Below, piece after piece: positions 34,656 to 47,149 of a DNA stretch of 64,000 nucleotides. Position 1 is the first letter of the stretch, and each line of letters begins with the position of its first letter. The stretch comes from Xenopus tropicalis (taxonomy: Eukaryota > Chordata > Amphibia > Anura > Pipidae): positions 7,930,995 through 7,994,994 of the forward strand of contig NC_030680.2 of the NCBI RefSeq assembly GCF_000004195.4. The letters run 5' to 3'. The position numbers were made by a program, and so were the translations under genes. The notes beneath the pieces were generated by a model. It had not been told where the DNA came from, did not search any database, and saw only the letters and a list, made by a program, of their open reading frames with translations.

Positions 34656-37600
34656 GGTTCTTACTAGGACCTTTCTCAAGGAATGAGGTCAAGTAATGAC
34701 CGAATTGGGAGTTTTTCTACAATTCTTACTAGGACCTTTCTCAAGGATGAGGTCAAGTAATGACCGAAATGGGTGTTTTTGTACAATTCTTACTAGGACC
34801 TTTCTCAAGGATGAGGTCAAGTAATGACCGAAATAGGAGTTTTTGTACAATTCATACTAGGTCCTTTCTCAAGGATGAGGTCAAGTAATGACTGAAATGG
34901 GAGTTTTTGTACAATTCATACTAGGTCCTTTCTCAAGGATGAGGTCAAGTAATGACCGAAATGGGAGTTTTTGTACAATTCTTACTAGGACCTTTCTCAA
35001 TGATGAGGTCAAGTAATGACTGAAATAGGAGTTTTTGTACAATTCATACTAGGTCCTTTCTCAAGGATGAGGTCAAGTAATGACCGAAATGGGAGTTTTT
35101 GTACAATTCTTACTAGGACCTTTCTCAAGAATGAGGTCAAGTAATGACCGAAATGGGAGTTTTTGTACAATTTTTACTAGGACCTTTCTCAAGGATGAGG
35201 TCAAGTAATGACTGAAATGGGAGCTTTTGTACAATTCTTACTAGAACCTTTCTCAAGGATGAGGTCAAGTAATGACCAAAATGGGAGTTTTTGTACAATT
35301 CATACTAGGACCTTTCTCAAGGATGAGGTCAAGTAATGACCAAAATAGGAGTTTTTGTAGAATTCTTACTAGGACCTTTCTCAAAGATGAGGTCAAGTAA
35401 TGACTGAAATGGGAGTTTTTGTACAATTCTTAGTAGGACCTTTCTCAAAGATGAGGTCAAGTAATGACCGAAATGGGAGTTTTTGTACAATTCATACTAG
35501 GACCTTTCTCAAGAATGAGGTCAAGTAATGACCAAAATGGGAGCTTTTGTACAATTCTTAGTAGGACCTTTCTCAAGGATGAGGTCAAGTAATGACCGAA
35601 ATGGGAGTTTTTGTACAATTCTTACTAGGACCTTTCTCAAAGATGAGGTCAAGTAATGACCGAAATGGGAGTTTTTGTAGAATTCTTAGTAGGACCTTTC
35701 TCAAGGATGAGGTCAAGTAATGACCGAAATGGGAGTTTTTGTACAATTCTTACTAGGACCTTTCTCAAGAATGAGGTCAAGTAATGACCAAAATGGGAGC
35801 TTTTGTACAATTCTTACTAGGACCTTTCTCAAAGATGAGGTCAAGTAATGACCGAAATGGGAGTTTTTGTACAATTCTTAGTAGGACCTTTCTCAAAGAT
35901 GAGGTCAAGTAATGACCGAAATGGGAGTTTTTGTACAATTCTTAGTAGGACCTTTCTCAAGGATGAGGTCAAGTAATGACCAAAATGGGAGTTTTTGTAC
36001 AATTCTTACTAGGACCTTTCTCAAGAATGAGGTCAAGTAATGACCAAAATGGGAGCTTTTGTACAATTCTTAGTAGGACCTTTCTCAAGAATGAGGTCAA
36101 GTAATGACCGAAATGGGAGTTTTTGTACAATTTTTACTAGGACCTTTCTCAAGGATGAGGTCAAGTAATGACTGAAATGGGAGCTTTTGTACAATTCTTA
36201 CTAGAACCTTTCTCAAGGATGAGGTCAAGTAATGACCGAAATGGGAGTTTTTGTACAATTCATACTAGGACCTTTCTCAAGGATGAGGTCAAGTAATGAC
36301 CAAAATAGGAGTTTTTGTAGAATTCTTACTAGGACCTTTCTCAAAGATGAGGTCAAGTAATGACTGAAATGGGAGTTTTTGTACAATTCTTAGTAGGACC
36401 TTTCTCAAAGATGAGGTCAAGTAATGACCGAAATGGGAGTTTTTGTACAATTCTTACTAGGACCTTTCTCAAGAATGAGGTCAAGTAATGACCAAAATGG
36501 GAGCTTTTGTACAATTCTTAGCAGGACCTTTCTCAAGGATGAGGTCAAGTAATGACCGAAATGGGAGTTTTTGTACAATTCTTACTAGGACCTTTCTCAA
36601 AGATGAGGTCAAGTAATGACCGAAATGGGAGTTTTTGTACAATTCTTAGTAGGACCTTTCTCAAGGATGAGGTCAAGTAATGACCAAAATGGGAGTTTTT
36701 GTACAATTCTTACTAGGACCTTTCTCAAGAATGAGGTCAAGTAATGACCAAAATGGGAGCATTTGTACAATTCTTACTAGGACCTTTCTCAAAGATGAGG
36801 TCAAGTAATGACCGAAATGGGAGTTTTTGTACAATTCTTAGTAGGACCTTTCTCAAAGATGAGGTCAAGTAATGACTGAAATGGGAGTTTTTGTACAATT
36901 CTTAGTAGGACCTTTCTCAAGGATGAGGTCAAGTAATGACCAAAATGGGAGTTTTTGTACAATTCTTACTAGGACCTTTCTCAAGAATGAGGTCAAGTAA
37001 TGACCGAAATGGGAGTTTTTGTACAATTTTTACTAGGACCTTTCTCAAGGATGAGGTCAAGTAATGACTGAAATGGGAGCTTTTGTACAATTCTTACTAG
37101 AACCTTTCTCAAGGATGAGGTCAAGTAATGACCAAAATGGGAGTTTTTGTACAATTCATACTAGGACCTTTCTCAAGGATGAGGTCAAGTAATGACCAAA
37201 ATAGGAGTTTTTGTAGAATTCTTACTAGGACCTTTCTCAAAGATGAGGTCAAGTAATGACTGAAATGGGAGTTTTTGTACAATTCTTAGTAGGACCTTTC
37301 TCAAAGATGAGGTCAAGTAATGACCGAAATGGGAGTTTTTGTACAATTCTTACTAGGACCTTTCTCAAGAATGAGGTCAAGTAATGACTGAAATGGGAGC
37401 TTTTGTACAATTCTTAGTAGGACCTTTCTCAAGGATGAGGTCAAGTAATGACCGAAATGGGAGTTTTTGTACAATTCTTACTAGGACCTTTCTCAAAGAT
37501 GAGGTCAAGTAATGACCGAAATGGGAGTTTTTGTACAATTTTTACTAGGACCTTTCTCAAGGATGAGGTCAAGTAATGACCAAAATGGGAGTTTTTGTAC

Positions 37601-37855
37601 AATTCTTACTAGGACCTTTCTCAAGAATGAGGTCAAGTAATGACCAAAATGGGAGCTTTTGTACAATTCTTAGTAGGACCTTTCTCAAGGATGAGGTCAA
37701 GTAATGACCGAAATGGGAGTTTTTGTACAATTCTTAGTAGGACCTTTCTCAAGGATGAGGTCAAGTAATGACCAAAATGGGAGTTTTTGTACAATTCTTA
37801 CTAGGACCTTTCTCAAGGATGAGGTCAAGTAATGACCGAAATGGGAGTTTTTGTA
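34656..37855 (+). repeat. 64-bp satellite, about 50 copies, with higher-order structure
   Basis: GGACCTTTCTCAAGGATGAG recurs every 64 bp with almost no indels. Variants (TTACTAGG/TTAGTAGG/TCATACTAGG, AAGGATG/AAAGATG/AAGAATG, GACCGAA/GACTGAA/GACCAAA) recur in the same order. The marker combination ACAATTTTTACTAGG plus GACTGAAATGGGAGC appears near 35165, 36125 and 37021, that is 15 and 14 units apart. Confidence 0.96.
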
Positions 37856-38815
37856 TGTGTTTATAATAAAGTAATTATTATTTGGTATGCTGGTCTGATA
37901 ATAGTTTTATATACAGTATACATATATTCATCTCAGAATGTAGAACGTCAGTGGGATAAAAACAGAATCAAGAGTGAAATTGATGCTGCAGTGGTTTTTA
38001 ACCTATTTTTATATCAGTTTTATCCATCAAGGTGCATTAGGAATTAAGTGAGGATAATATAGCCCTGCAGTTGTTGATAACTGACCTGGCTGACTGTCAT
38101 AGAAGCTTAGTTATAGCTTTAAGTCAGGACTTAGTCTGATGTCCCTTCACCCCCTCCCCACCCCAAACCTTTGCGGTGTGTATCAACCAGACTAAGCTGC
38201 CAGCTCTTCAGAAAATATATGAAATGGACCCAAACCAGTTAACAAAGGGGAAGAAAAAATCAAAGTCTAGGCATTATTCTTATAGACTCTCTTATTACAA
38301 TGTATAATGGTGAGAAGGAAAAGCGAATGCCCTATGAGAATCATTCTTCAATCATGAAGTGAAAGAGACGTTTTAGACCTGTCACAATGCTTAAGTTTTC
38401 CACTTTCCAAAGTCCTCACTGCTGTTTCTGCTGGCCTGCCTCCGGTAGAAAGACTTTGGAGTGCTCTGATGAATAATGTATGAAAAGGCTGAGATACAGT
38501 GGAAGAAAGTAACTGTATGCACGCGGGCTGGTGTCAGAGCTTCATACGTCCACGTCGCCATGGGGGTGAAGCATATACAAAGTCTTTACTTTCTTACCCG
38601 ACTGTTACATTTCTTTGTATATTACACCTCCTAGTATGACAAGAGGGGATGAATTAGTCTAAGCAAGTGCCAAGGAGTCAGGCTAATTGATAGGAAGGTT
38701 GGTCGTTGTCCTGTGGAGAAGAAAATAATTCTGGAAGTGGGAGGGATTAATTCCTGTTGCTATTTTATCTTGTTGAACTCTCTTTTTTTAATTGGGCCTA
38801 CCTCCAGCCAGGATC
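37856..38815. other. non-coding DNA, no recognised feature
   Basis: Single-copy. A short frame near 38420-38500 (PPVERLWSALMN) faintly recalls transposase C-termini but is too short to call. Confidence 0.4.
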
Positions 38816-39116
38816 TAAAGGTGGCCATACACCTTCAGTGTCATCACCAAGCGAGCGGATCTTCTCCAGATATCCTCCACCTATGGGTGGGCGATATCGG
38901 GCAAATCCAGGCTAATTCGATCGTTTGGCTCTGGGGCCAAACGATCGAATTAGAACGACGGGTATAGGCAAAGTCGGTTTGTTGATGCGGTCCCCAATCT
39001 GACTAAATTTTTTAACCTGCCCGATCGATATCTGCCCGATTTCAGGGCAAATATCGGTCGGGCAGGCCCGTCGTTAGTGCCCCTACACGGAATTGGGCCG
39101 TGCATGGCCACCTTAA
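38816..39116. mobile_element. GTGGCCATACAC-type MITE with a strong internal hairpin
   Basis: The ends are TAAAGGTGGCCATACACC and GTGCATGGCCACCTTAA. In the interior an 18-bp perfect inverted repeat (arms 38912-38929 and 38936-38953, CTAATTCGATCGTTTGGC) has only a 6-nt loop. Related copies lie at 33784-34392. Confidence 0.85.
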
Positions 39117-39390
39117 CTTTTATCCACCCTTCTGCACAGGTGGAATTCAAAGAGACTAGCCAAGGATATATTGACTTGCCCTTTTATAGAACAGAACAAT
39201 GACCCCTGCTGGCAGTCTTATGTACTGCGGGCACAATTGGGACCATTTTGGTGGGGCCCCCTACACAAGATGTCGCCAGCTGGCACAGGGTTCCAGGGCT
39301 GATGGTGTAACCCTGCGTTTCTACCTCTCTTTCTCTTGTTCCATTGGCCCCAACATTTCATGGCACAATGAGGCACTGACGCACCTACCA

Positions 39391-41622
39391 TACTTTATAC
39401 TGTGTGAGACAGGGATTATTGCCCCCACAAGCACACTATATACAGTGTGAGACAGGGATTATTGCCCCCACAAGCACACTATATACAGTGTGAGACAGGG
39501 ATTATTGCCCCCACAAGCACACTATATACAGTGTGAGACAGGGATTATTGCCCCCCCAAGCACACTATATACAGTGTGAGACAGGGATTATTGCCCCCAC
39601 AAGCACACTATATACAGTGTGAGACAGGGAATATTGCTCCCCCCAAGCATACTATATACAGTGTGAGACAGGGATTATTGCCCCCCCAAGCACACTATAT
39701 ACAGTGTGAGACAGGGATTATTGCCCCCCCCAAGCACACTATATACAGTGTGAGACAGTGATTATTGCCCCCCCCAAGCACACTATATACAGTGTGAGAC
39801 AGGGATTATTGCCCCCCCCCAAGCACACTATATACAGTGTGAGACAGGGAATATTGCTCCCCCCAAGCATACTATATACAGTGTGAGACAGGGATTATTG
39901 CCCCCCCAAGCACACTATATACAGTGTGAGACAGGGATTATTGCCCCCCCCAAGCACACTATATTCAGAGTGAGACAATTATTATTGCCCCCCCAAGCAC
40001 ACTATATACAGTGTGAGACAGGGATTATTGCCCCCTCAAGCACACTATATACAGTGTGAGACAGGGATTATTGCCCCCCCAAGCACACTATATACAGTGT
40101 GAGACAATTATTATTGCCCCCCCCAAGCACACTATATACAGTGTGAGACAGGGATTATTGCCCCCCCAAGCACACTATATACAGTGTGAGACAGGGATTA
40201 TTGCCCCCCCAAGCACACTATATTCAGTGTGAGACAATTATTATTGCCCCCCCCAAGCACACTATATACAGTGTGAGACAGGGATTATTGCCCCCTCAAG
40301 CACACTATATACAGTGTGAGACAGGGATTATTGCCCCCTCAAGCACACTATATACAGTGTGAGACAGGGATTATTGCCCCCCAAGCACACTATATACAGT
40401 GTGAGACAGTGATTATTGCCCCCCCCAAGCACACTATATACAGTGTGAGACAGGGATTATTGCCCCCCCCAAGCACACTATATACAGTGTGAGACAGTGA
40501 TTATTGCCCCCCCAAGCACACTATATACAGTGTGAGACAGTGATTATTGCCCCCCAAGCACACTATATACAGTGTGAGACAGGGATTATTGCCCCCCCCC
40601 AAGCACACTATATACAGTGTGAGACAGTGATTATTGCCCCCCCAAGCACACTATATACAGTGTGAGACAGTGATTATTGCCCCCCAAAACACACTATGTA
40701 CAGTGTGAGACAATTATTATTGCCCCCCAAGCACACTATATACAGTGTGAGACAGTGATTATTGCCCCCCCCCAAGCACACTATATACAGTGTGAGACAG
40801 GGATTATTGCCCCCCAAGCACACTATATACAGTGTGAGACGGGGATTATTGCCCCCCCAAGCACACTATATACAGTGTGAGACAGTGATTATTGCCCCCC
40901 AAAACACACTATGTACAGTGTGAGACAATTATTATTGCCCCCCAAGCACACTAAATACAGTGTGAGACAGGGATTATTGCCCCCCAAAACACACTATGTA
41001 CAGTGTGAGACAATTATTATTGCCCCCCCAAGCACACTATATACAGTGTGAGACAGTGATTATTGCCCCCCCCCAAGCACACTATATACAGTGTGAGACA
41101 GGGATTATTGCCCCCAAGCACACTATATACAGTGTGAGACGGGGATTATTGCCCCCCCAAGCACACTATATACAGTGTGAGACAGTGATTATTGCCCCCC
41201 CAAGCACACTATATACAGTGTGAGACAGGGATTATTGCCCCCCCAAGCACACTATGTACAGTGTGAGACAATTATTATTGCCCCCCCAAGCACACTATAT
41301 ACAGTGTGAGACAGTGATTATTGCCCCCCCAAGCACACTATATACAGTGTGAGACAGTGATTATTGCCCCCCCAAGCACACTATATACAGTGTGAGACGG
41401 GGATTATTGCCCCCCCAAGCACACTATATACAGTGTGAGACAGGGATTATTGCCCCCCCAAGCACACTATATACAGTGTGAGACAGTGATTATTGCCCCC
41501 CCAAGCACACTATATACAGTGTGAGACAGGGATTATTGCCCCCCCAAGCACACTATATACAGTGTGAGACAGGGATTATTGCCCCCCCAAGCACACTATA
41601 TACAGTGTGAGACAGTGGGTAC
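39391..41622 (+). repeat. 43-bp satellite with variable C-tracts, about 52 copies
   Basis: The unit is CACACTATATACAGTGTGAGAC followed by A(G/T)(G/T)(G)ATTATTGC and a run of five to ten C, then AAG. The C-run sets unit length at 41-46 bp. Variants such as GACAATTATTATTG and AAAACACACTATGTAC recur as linked sets (40680-40720, 40905-40945, 40985-41025), showing block duplication. Confidence 0.95.
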
Positions 41623-42402
41623 CCGGGGGTACCAGTATGAATGCAGTTTGTGTTCAATGTCCCAGAATGCATAGCAGCATATCGGCAATCATTCTTGGGG
41701 ACAGGCTGGATGGCTTTATGTGCTTATTCCCACTGGCACGGGGACCCCATTGGTGCAGGGTCCTATTGGGGCGAACAGGACTGTAAATTCCAAGACTGAA
41801 GGAAAAAGAAATCCAATAATTTTTATAGTATAAGTAAACTTTGCTCTACTAACATGATACAAAAGGATTAGGAATTATTTTTTAGGGTGACAGGTCCCAC
41901 TTTATCCCTTTCCCCTTCTCTTCCCTTCCTTTCCCTCCCCCCCAACCAATACAAACTCCATATTACCAATTAACCTCCAGGTTGTAATTGTACTCATCTG
42001 CATTATGAAAGGGCCCTAATGTAGTGACGCTCATTCACTTAGCTATTGCCCAAGGAAACTAATGTAATGAGACCCATAGACAAGGTTATTGTACGTGTGC
42101 ACTAATACACTCAACCTCATCCACTTTCATTTACTGAAAGTCAATCATTATGTTATTGCTCATCCCGACTAATGTAATTACACCAACACTGTGTTATTAC
42201 ACACATGCATTAATATAATGGCCTTCGTTTACTCTCTTCATTCTAATCTCACACTATGTTGTAGTACCTTGCCCAAGTAAATCCTACTAGAGTACAATAG
42301 CTGTGAGTAAAGCGCCTACATATTACTGGGGCATTTTATTGTATATGCATTACAAGCTCATTCATTCATTTAATAACAGGCAGATGAATTACTGGTGGTA
42401 AT
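41623..42402. other. non-coding DNA with faint degenerate repeats
   Basis: Between about 41995 and 42250 the words ACTAATGTAATGA/ACTAATGTAATTA/ATTAATATAATGG and TTATTGC/TTATTGT recur about five times at uneven 40-70 bp spacing. This looks like an old, diverged tandem array. The rest is single-copy. Confidence 0.45.
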
Positions 42403-43052
42403 TGTCTTGCAAAGTACCACAACTGTTGAGTTTGACTCTTTGGTCTTACCATAACACAACTGTTGAGTTTGACTCTTTGGTCTTACCATAACACAACTGT
42501 TGAGTTTGACTCTTTGATCTTACCATAACACAACTGTTGAGTTTGACTCTTTGGTCTTACCATAACACAACTGTTGAGTTTGACTCTTTGATCTTACCAT
42601 AACACAACTGTTGAGTTTGACTCTTTGGTCTTACCATAACACAACTGTTGAGTTTGACTCTTTGATCTTACCATAACACAACTGTTGAGTTTGACTCTTT
42701 GGTCTTACCATAACACAACTGTTGAGTTTGACTCTTTGATCTTACCATAACACAACTGTTGAGTTTGACTCTTTGGTCTTACCATAACACAACTGTTGAG
42801 TTTGACTCTTTGATCTTACCATAACACAACTGTTGAGTTTGACTCTTTGGTCTTACCATAACACAACTGTTGAGTTTGACTCTTTGATCTTACCATAACA
42901 CAACTGTTGAGTTTGACTCTTTGGTCTTACCATAACACAACTGTTGAGTTTGACTGTTTGATCTTACCATAACACAACTGTTGAGTTTGACTCTTTGGTC
43001 TTACCATAACACAACTGTTGAGTTTGATTCTTTGGTCTTACCGTAACACAAC
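42403..43052 (+). repeat. 37-bp minisatellite, about 17 copies in a 74-bp dimer pattern
   Basis: ACAACTGTTGAGTTTGACTC recurs every 37 bp. After the first two units, TTTGGTCTTACC and TTTGATCTTACC alternate strictly, so the true amplified unit is a 74-bp dimer. Confidence 0.95.
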
Positions 43053-44680
43053 TTGCCAGCATCCTGTTTATCAGGAATAGAATATGAATGACGTAGATGG
43101 CCAGTTGCCAACAGTTGCCCTTTTGAATTTGAAATTCACACTCTATTAGTGATTTAAGGCAAATTCATAATTCATGGTGTGTTCGTGGTTCACGCTTGAT
43201 GCACAAATCTTGGCCACTTTGTGCTGATAGCATGTCATTCTAGAGAACAAAGATCATAAATACCAAGTAGCCCCATTCAGTTCTGCCAAATTATAGATAT
43301 CTGCTGTTAGAATAACTGATGTCATGGTCATGACCCTGCATGTTTATAACCTAGTCTTCATCATCACATGGTCTTGGCCTTGCTTTAACCTTGCTCATTA
43401 ATTGTCTTCCTCAGTCTTGTACCTGATTCTTGTTCTCTTGTTGTCCTTGACCTTTGAATGGTTCAGCTACACCCTGTCTGATTTAACACAGATTGCTTAT
43501 TTTCATCATATCTGCCCACCAAGGACTCCGGTAGACTCAAATTCGCAATAGGAAGGGCCTGAAACTGGGCAGTAAGATCACATAGTACCCAAGTAGAGGA
43601 TGGTCTATCAAGAAGAGAAAGGCAACTCTTAGTAGAAAACAGTTACTGGATCAAAAGGTAATTATATTATAGGGGTTGTTTATTATTACCCTAAAGGCAA
43701 GTAAATTGTGCCCTGAATGTCAGCAGAACGTGTGTCCTCTGGCTCCCTAGCCTGTATCTCTCAATGACATTCCAAGAGATTCTCATGTTTCCCACCACCA
43801 CCATTCGGGCATCAATTTATAAAGGGGAAGACATAGCTGTTTTCATTCCATTCTTTACGGCATGTCCCACCATTAGAGTAATATTAAGGACTCCGGACGG
43901 GATCACAGAGTACAGGGAGGAGGACAGTGACAGGGCTAGGAAGGGGGATGGGAAGTGATGTCAGAGGTTGGGACAAGTGGGCTAGAAAGAACTAACTGCA
44001 GCAGGAAATGAAGGACAATGCCATTTTGATTGGTCCAGAGTAGTGTTCTTTCCATCCACCCTGTGGATCAGGTTGGGGGTCTATATAGGTCCTTGGGCAT
44101 CTATTTGGACACAGCAGGAGGTGGAATGCTTGAATGCTGACCCTGGAGGCCTATGACCATCTTTGGTTAGGGCTAAATAGGCGACAGATAGTGATGCAGA
44201 CTCTTGGGTATGGGTCCAACAATTGGTTACCTGATTTCACTTGCCAATCTGACCCCTAGGGTTGAATGTTGAGTGGCTGGCATACCAGTTAGCCCAGTGT
44301 ATAGCAGTGGTTTATAGTAAGCATTCCTTGGAAAGGGTTTTTCTTCATGTTCTAAGTTGTTAATGTTTACATTGTTAATGTATCTGTATCTTAATTTGTA
44401 ATAGAAGCTGTGACCTTCTCTATCCCAAAACTTTATTCATTACTTCTGTCTTGGGGGAAGGGGTTCCAAAAAGGGGGCCCAGCTATAGGGGGTTGAGTTA
44501 AGTGTAGGGTATCCTTCCCACGGGGCTTGATGCTGCCCTTGTCATAATACATTCCTTAAATCAGTCTGTTGTATTTGTCCACAATTGCTCATCAATAGAT
44601 TCCTATACATTACCAATTATTATTGCACCTTGTTGAATTGCCAATAAAATGAACTTAATGCCCAGGAGAAGTGGTGTCAC
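43053..44680 (+). other. single-copy DNA; possible solo LTR or retroelement relic near 43960-44660
   Basis: Within it lie GATTGGTCC (CCAAT-type, about 44029-44037), TCTATATAGG (TATA-type, about 44078-44087) and AATAAA (about 44643), in the order and spacing of an LTR. There is no duplicate LTR, primer-binding site or gag/pol remnant. An ordinary promoter-like coincidence is equally possible. Confidence 0.25.
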
Positions 44681-44755
44681 TTCTGATGGGAAGGCAAAAG
44701 GGACCTAAAGATACAGTATTTAGCTATCCATTTGCAGGCCATGGAAATAACATGC

Positions 44756-46249
44756 ACATACGATCGGGCTGAATACAACAAAATCGTATTATTTTCTACG
44801 TTTTCGTACCTTGCGTATTTTCGCTGATTTTTTTCATTATTTTGCACAACTTTTTCGTACTGTGCATCAAAAATGACGTGACAAAATTGTATTGTCGCAA
44901 TGAGTACGAAAGTTTCGGATTCATTCAAGCTTCGGTATCGTGGCTTTCCTTGGGCCAGGTTGGAGCTGCAGAGTGCCATTGAGCCCTATGGGAGACTTTT
45001 CTTGGGCCGGGTTGGAGCTGCAGAGTGCCATTGAGCCCTATGGGAGACTTTCCTTGGGCCGGGTTGGAGCTGCAGAGTGCCATTGAGCCCTATGGGAGAC
45101 TTTCCTTGGGCCGGGTTGGAGCTGCAGAGTGCCATTGAGCCCTATGGGAGACTTTCCTTGGGCCGGGTTGGAGCTGCAGAGTGCCATTGAGCCCTATGGG
45201 AGACTTTCCTTGGGCCGGGTTGGAGCTGCAGAGTGCCATTGAGCCCTATGGGAGACTTTCCTTGGGCCAGGTTGGAGCTGCAGAGTGCCATTGAGCCCTA
45301 TGGGAGACTTTCCTTGGGCCGGGTTGGAGCTGCAGAGTGCCATTGAGCCCTATGGAAGGCTTTCCTTGGGCCGGGTTGGAGCTGCAGAGTGCCATTGAGC
45401 CCTATGGGAGACTTTCCTTGGGCCGGGTTGGAGCTGCAGTGTGCCATTGAGCCCTATGGGAGACTTTCCTTGGGCCGGGTTGGAGCTGCAGAGTGCCATT
45501 GAGCCCTATGGGAGACTTTCCTTGGGCCGGGTTGGAGCTGCAGAGTGCCATTGAGCCCTATGGGAGACTTTCCTTGGGCCGGGTTGGAGCTGCAGAGTGC
45601 CATTGAGCCCTATGGGAGACTTTCCTTGGGCCGGGTTGGAGCTGCAGAGTGCCATTGAGCCCTATGGGAGACTTTCCTTGGGACAGGTTGGAGCTGCAGA
45701 GTGCCATTGAGCCCTATGGGAGACTTTCCTTGGGCCGGGTTGGAGCTGCAGAGTGCCATTGAGCCCTATGGGAGACTTTCCTTGGGCCGGGTTGGAGCTG
45801 CAGAGTGCCATTGAGCCCTATGGGAGACTTTCCTTGGGCCAGGTTGGAGCTGCAGAGTGCCATTGAGCCCTATGGGAGACTTTCCTTGGGCCGGGTTGGA
45901 GCTGCAGAGTGCCATTGAGCCCTATGGGAGACTTTCCTTGGGCCGGGTTGGAGCTGCAGAGTGCCATTGAGCCCTATGGGAGGCTTTCCTTGGGCCGGGT
46001 TGGAGCTGCAGAGTTCCATTCCAAAATCATGCACTGAAGGATCAAAGTCAGAAAGGTTTTCCCGCTGTTTACAATTGTTCGGATACGAAAATTTTGTGAC
46101 TTTTGGATTGCTAATATGATATTATCATGACTAATATGTTTTTTTCGTAAGCATTTTGTTCGATATTTGCGATCATCAGAAATGATCGTATTTAATTCAA
46201 ATTTTTCCCATTTTGTGATTCAAACTTGTACTTTGATGAATCTGCCCCT
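44756..46249. mobile_element. CG-rich palindromic MITE split by a 52-bp minisatellite
   Basis: The left half (44756-44940) and right half (46020-46249, ending GATGAATCTGCCCC) contain the AACTTTTTCGTA, GTTTACAATTGTTCGG and TTTTTCCCATTTTG words of the GGGGCA-ended MITEs at 22168 and 58815. The array between them starts and ends inside the element's own sequence. The left terminus is not clear. Confidence 0.65.
44941..46018 (+). repeat. 52-bp minisatellite, about 21 copies
   Basis: TTGGGCCGGGTTGGAGCTGC recurs every 52 bp exactly (for example TGGGCC at 44951 and 45003). Only a few substitutions occur (GGCCAGG, GGACAGG, ATGGAAGGC). No indels, so expansion is very recent. Confidence 0.96.
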
Positions 46250-46756
46250 ATATGTTCCATGGAGGTAAGTGTGGGGGAAATCAAAGATCCCTAAAGTGTG
46301 GGGGTTCCCAAAAGTAGGAAATCATTCAGCCCCTTTTGCATTGGGATCACACGGTGCTTCATGGGACCAACCATATTAGTGGGCATTTTGAAAGGTATGA
46401 ACTCTATAAAGAAGCTGAAATTTAATCTTTTGAAATAAAAAGTATTATGGAAGAAGCATAATCCGTCAAAGGTAACAATGCTTTTCACATGGGGTTGATA
46501 GCCTGCCAGGAATTGTCAAATATATTCAAGACCATGATGGAGTTTCGATAAAAGGCATTTCCACCCCGACTATTTTATATTCTGTCGTTTCCAAAGGGGA
46601 GATTGATTTGAATTCATGTTTTGACAGTGTCAGTCACATCAGAGAACCCGGAATGTTTTCCTAACTGTTACTGTATTTTGCCTGCCTTGTAGGTAAGCTC
46701 GATGTTTTGAAGGAAGGTGCTGAGGCGGAAAGGTAAATTCTCATCTGCATTCAGCC
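46250..46756. other. non-coding DNA, no recognised feature
   Basis: Single-copy; nothing recognisable on either strand. Confidence 0.45.
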
Positions 46757-46935
46757 GCCGTCTGTCTTCTGATTTAGGTCTTTTGAGAACAAGTTATTTC
46801 AAAATGACTAGACAAGATGTTAGAATATTATTTTTTAAAACAAAAGAAGAGCATTTCCAGATTGTCCAGTCCCAACAGGACCCTTGTCCTTCACCAAACC
46901 TTGGTCTTCTTTCATGGTTTCTTCTCTTCTGTCTT
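46757..46935 (+). repeat. ancestral copy of the 19-bp satellite's spacer
   Basis: GTCTGTCTTCTGATTTAGGT through CTTCTTTCATGGTTTCTT matches the spacers at 49000-49213 and 50139-50357. It carries an extra internal segment (TTCCAGATTGTCCAGTCC) that they lack. This makes it the likely older version. Confidence 0.8.
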
Positions 46936-46954
46936 TGAAATTCTAGCTCTTGAC

Positions 46955-47094
46955 TAGTGATGAGCGAATGTGCCCAGTTTCACTTCGCCGGAAAATTCGC
47001 AACACATGTAAAATGTTGCACGCCAAAAAAATTGTTGGGCGCGTCAAAATCCACCATGAATCCATGCCTGCTGAAAAATTTCACTCAATCAATA
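46955..47094. mobile_element. TAGTGATGAGCGAA-family MITE, short copy
   Basis: It starts TAGTGATGAGCGAATGTG and ends decayed (TTTCACTCAATCAATA). The flanks CTCTTGAC (46947-46954) and CTCTTGGC (47095-47102) match at 7 of 8 bases. Confidence 0.7.
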
Positions 47095-47149
47095 CTCTTG
47101 GCTTTTTATATCTGTTCTCAATGTGTCCACCCCTCTTTAGTAGAAGGGA

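Noticed and set aside
38420..38640. Short frame with PPVERLWSALMN, thought to be a hAT transposase C-terminus
   Set aside because: Too short, stops nearby, and no further transposase blocks on either side.
42403..43052. Evenly spaced short repeats considered as a CRISPR array
   Set aside because: There are no unique spacers; the whole 37-bp unit repeats. The surrounding DNA is vertebrate.
43960..44680. Full LTR retrotransposon
   Set aside because: Only promoter-like and poly-A-like words were seen. There is no second LTR, primer-binding site or coding remnant, so only a weak relic is noted.
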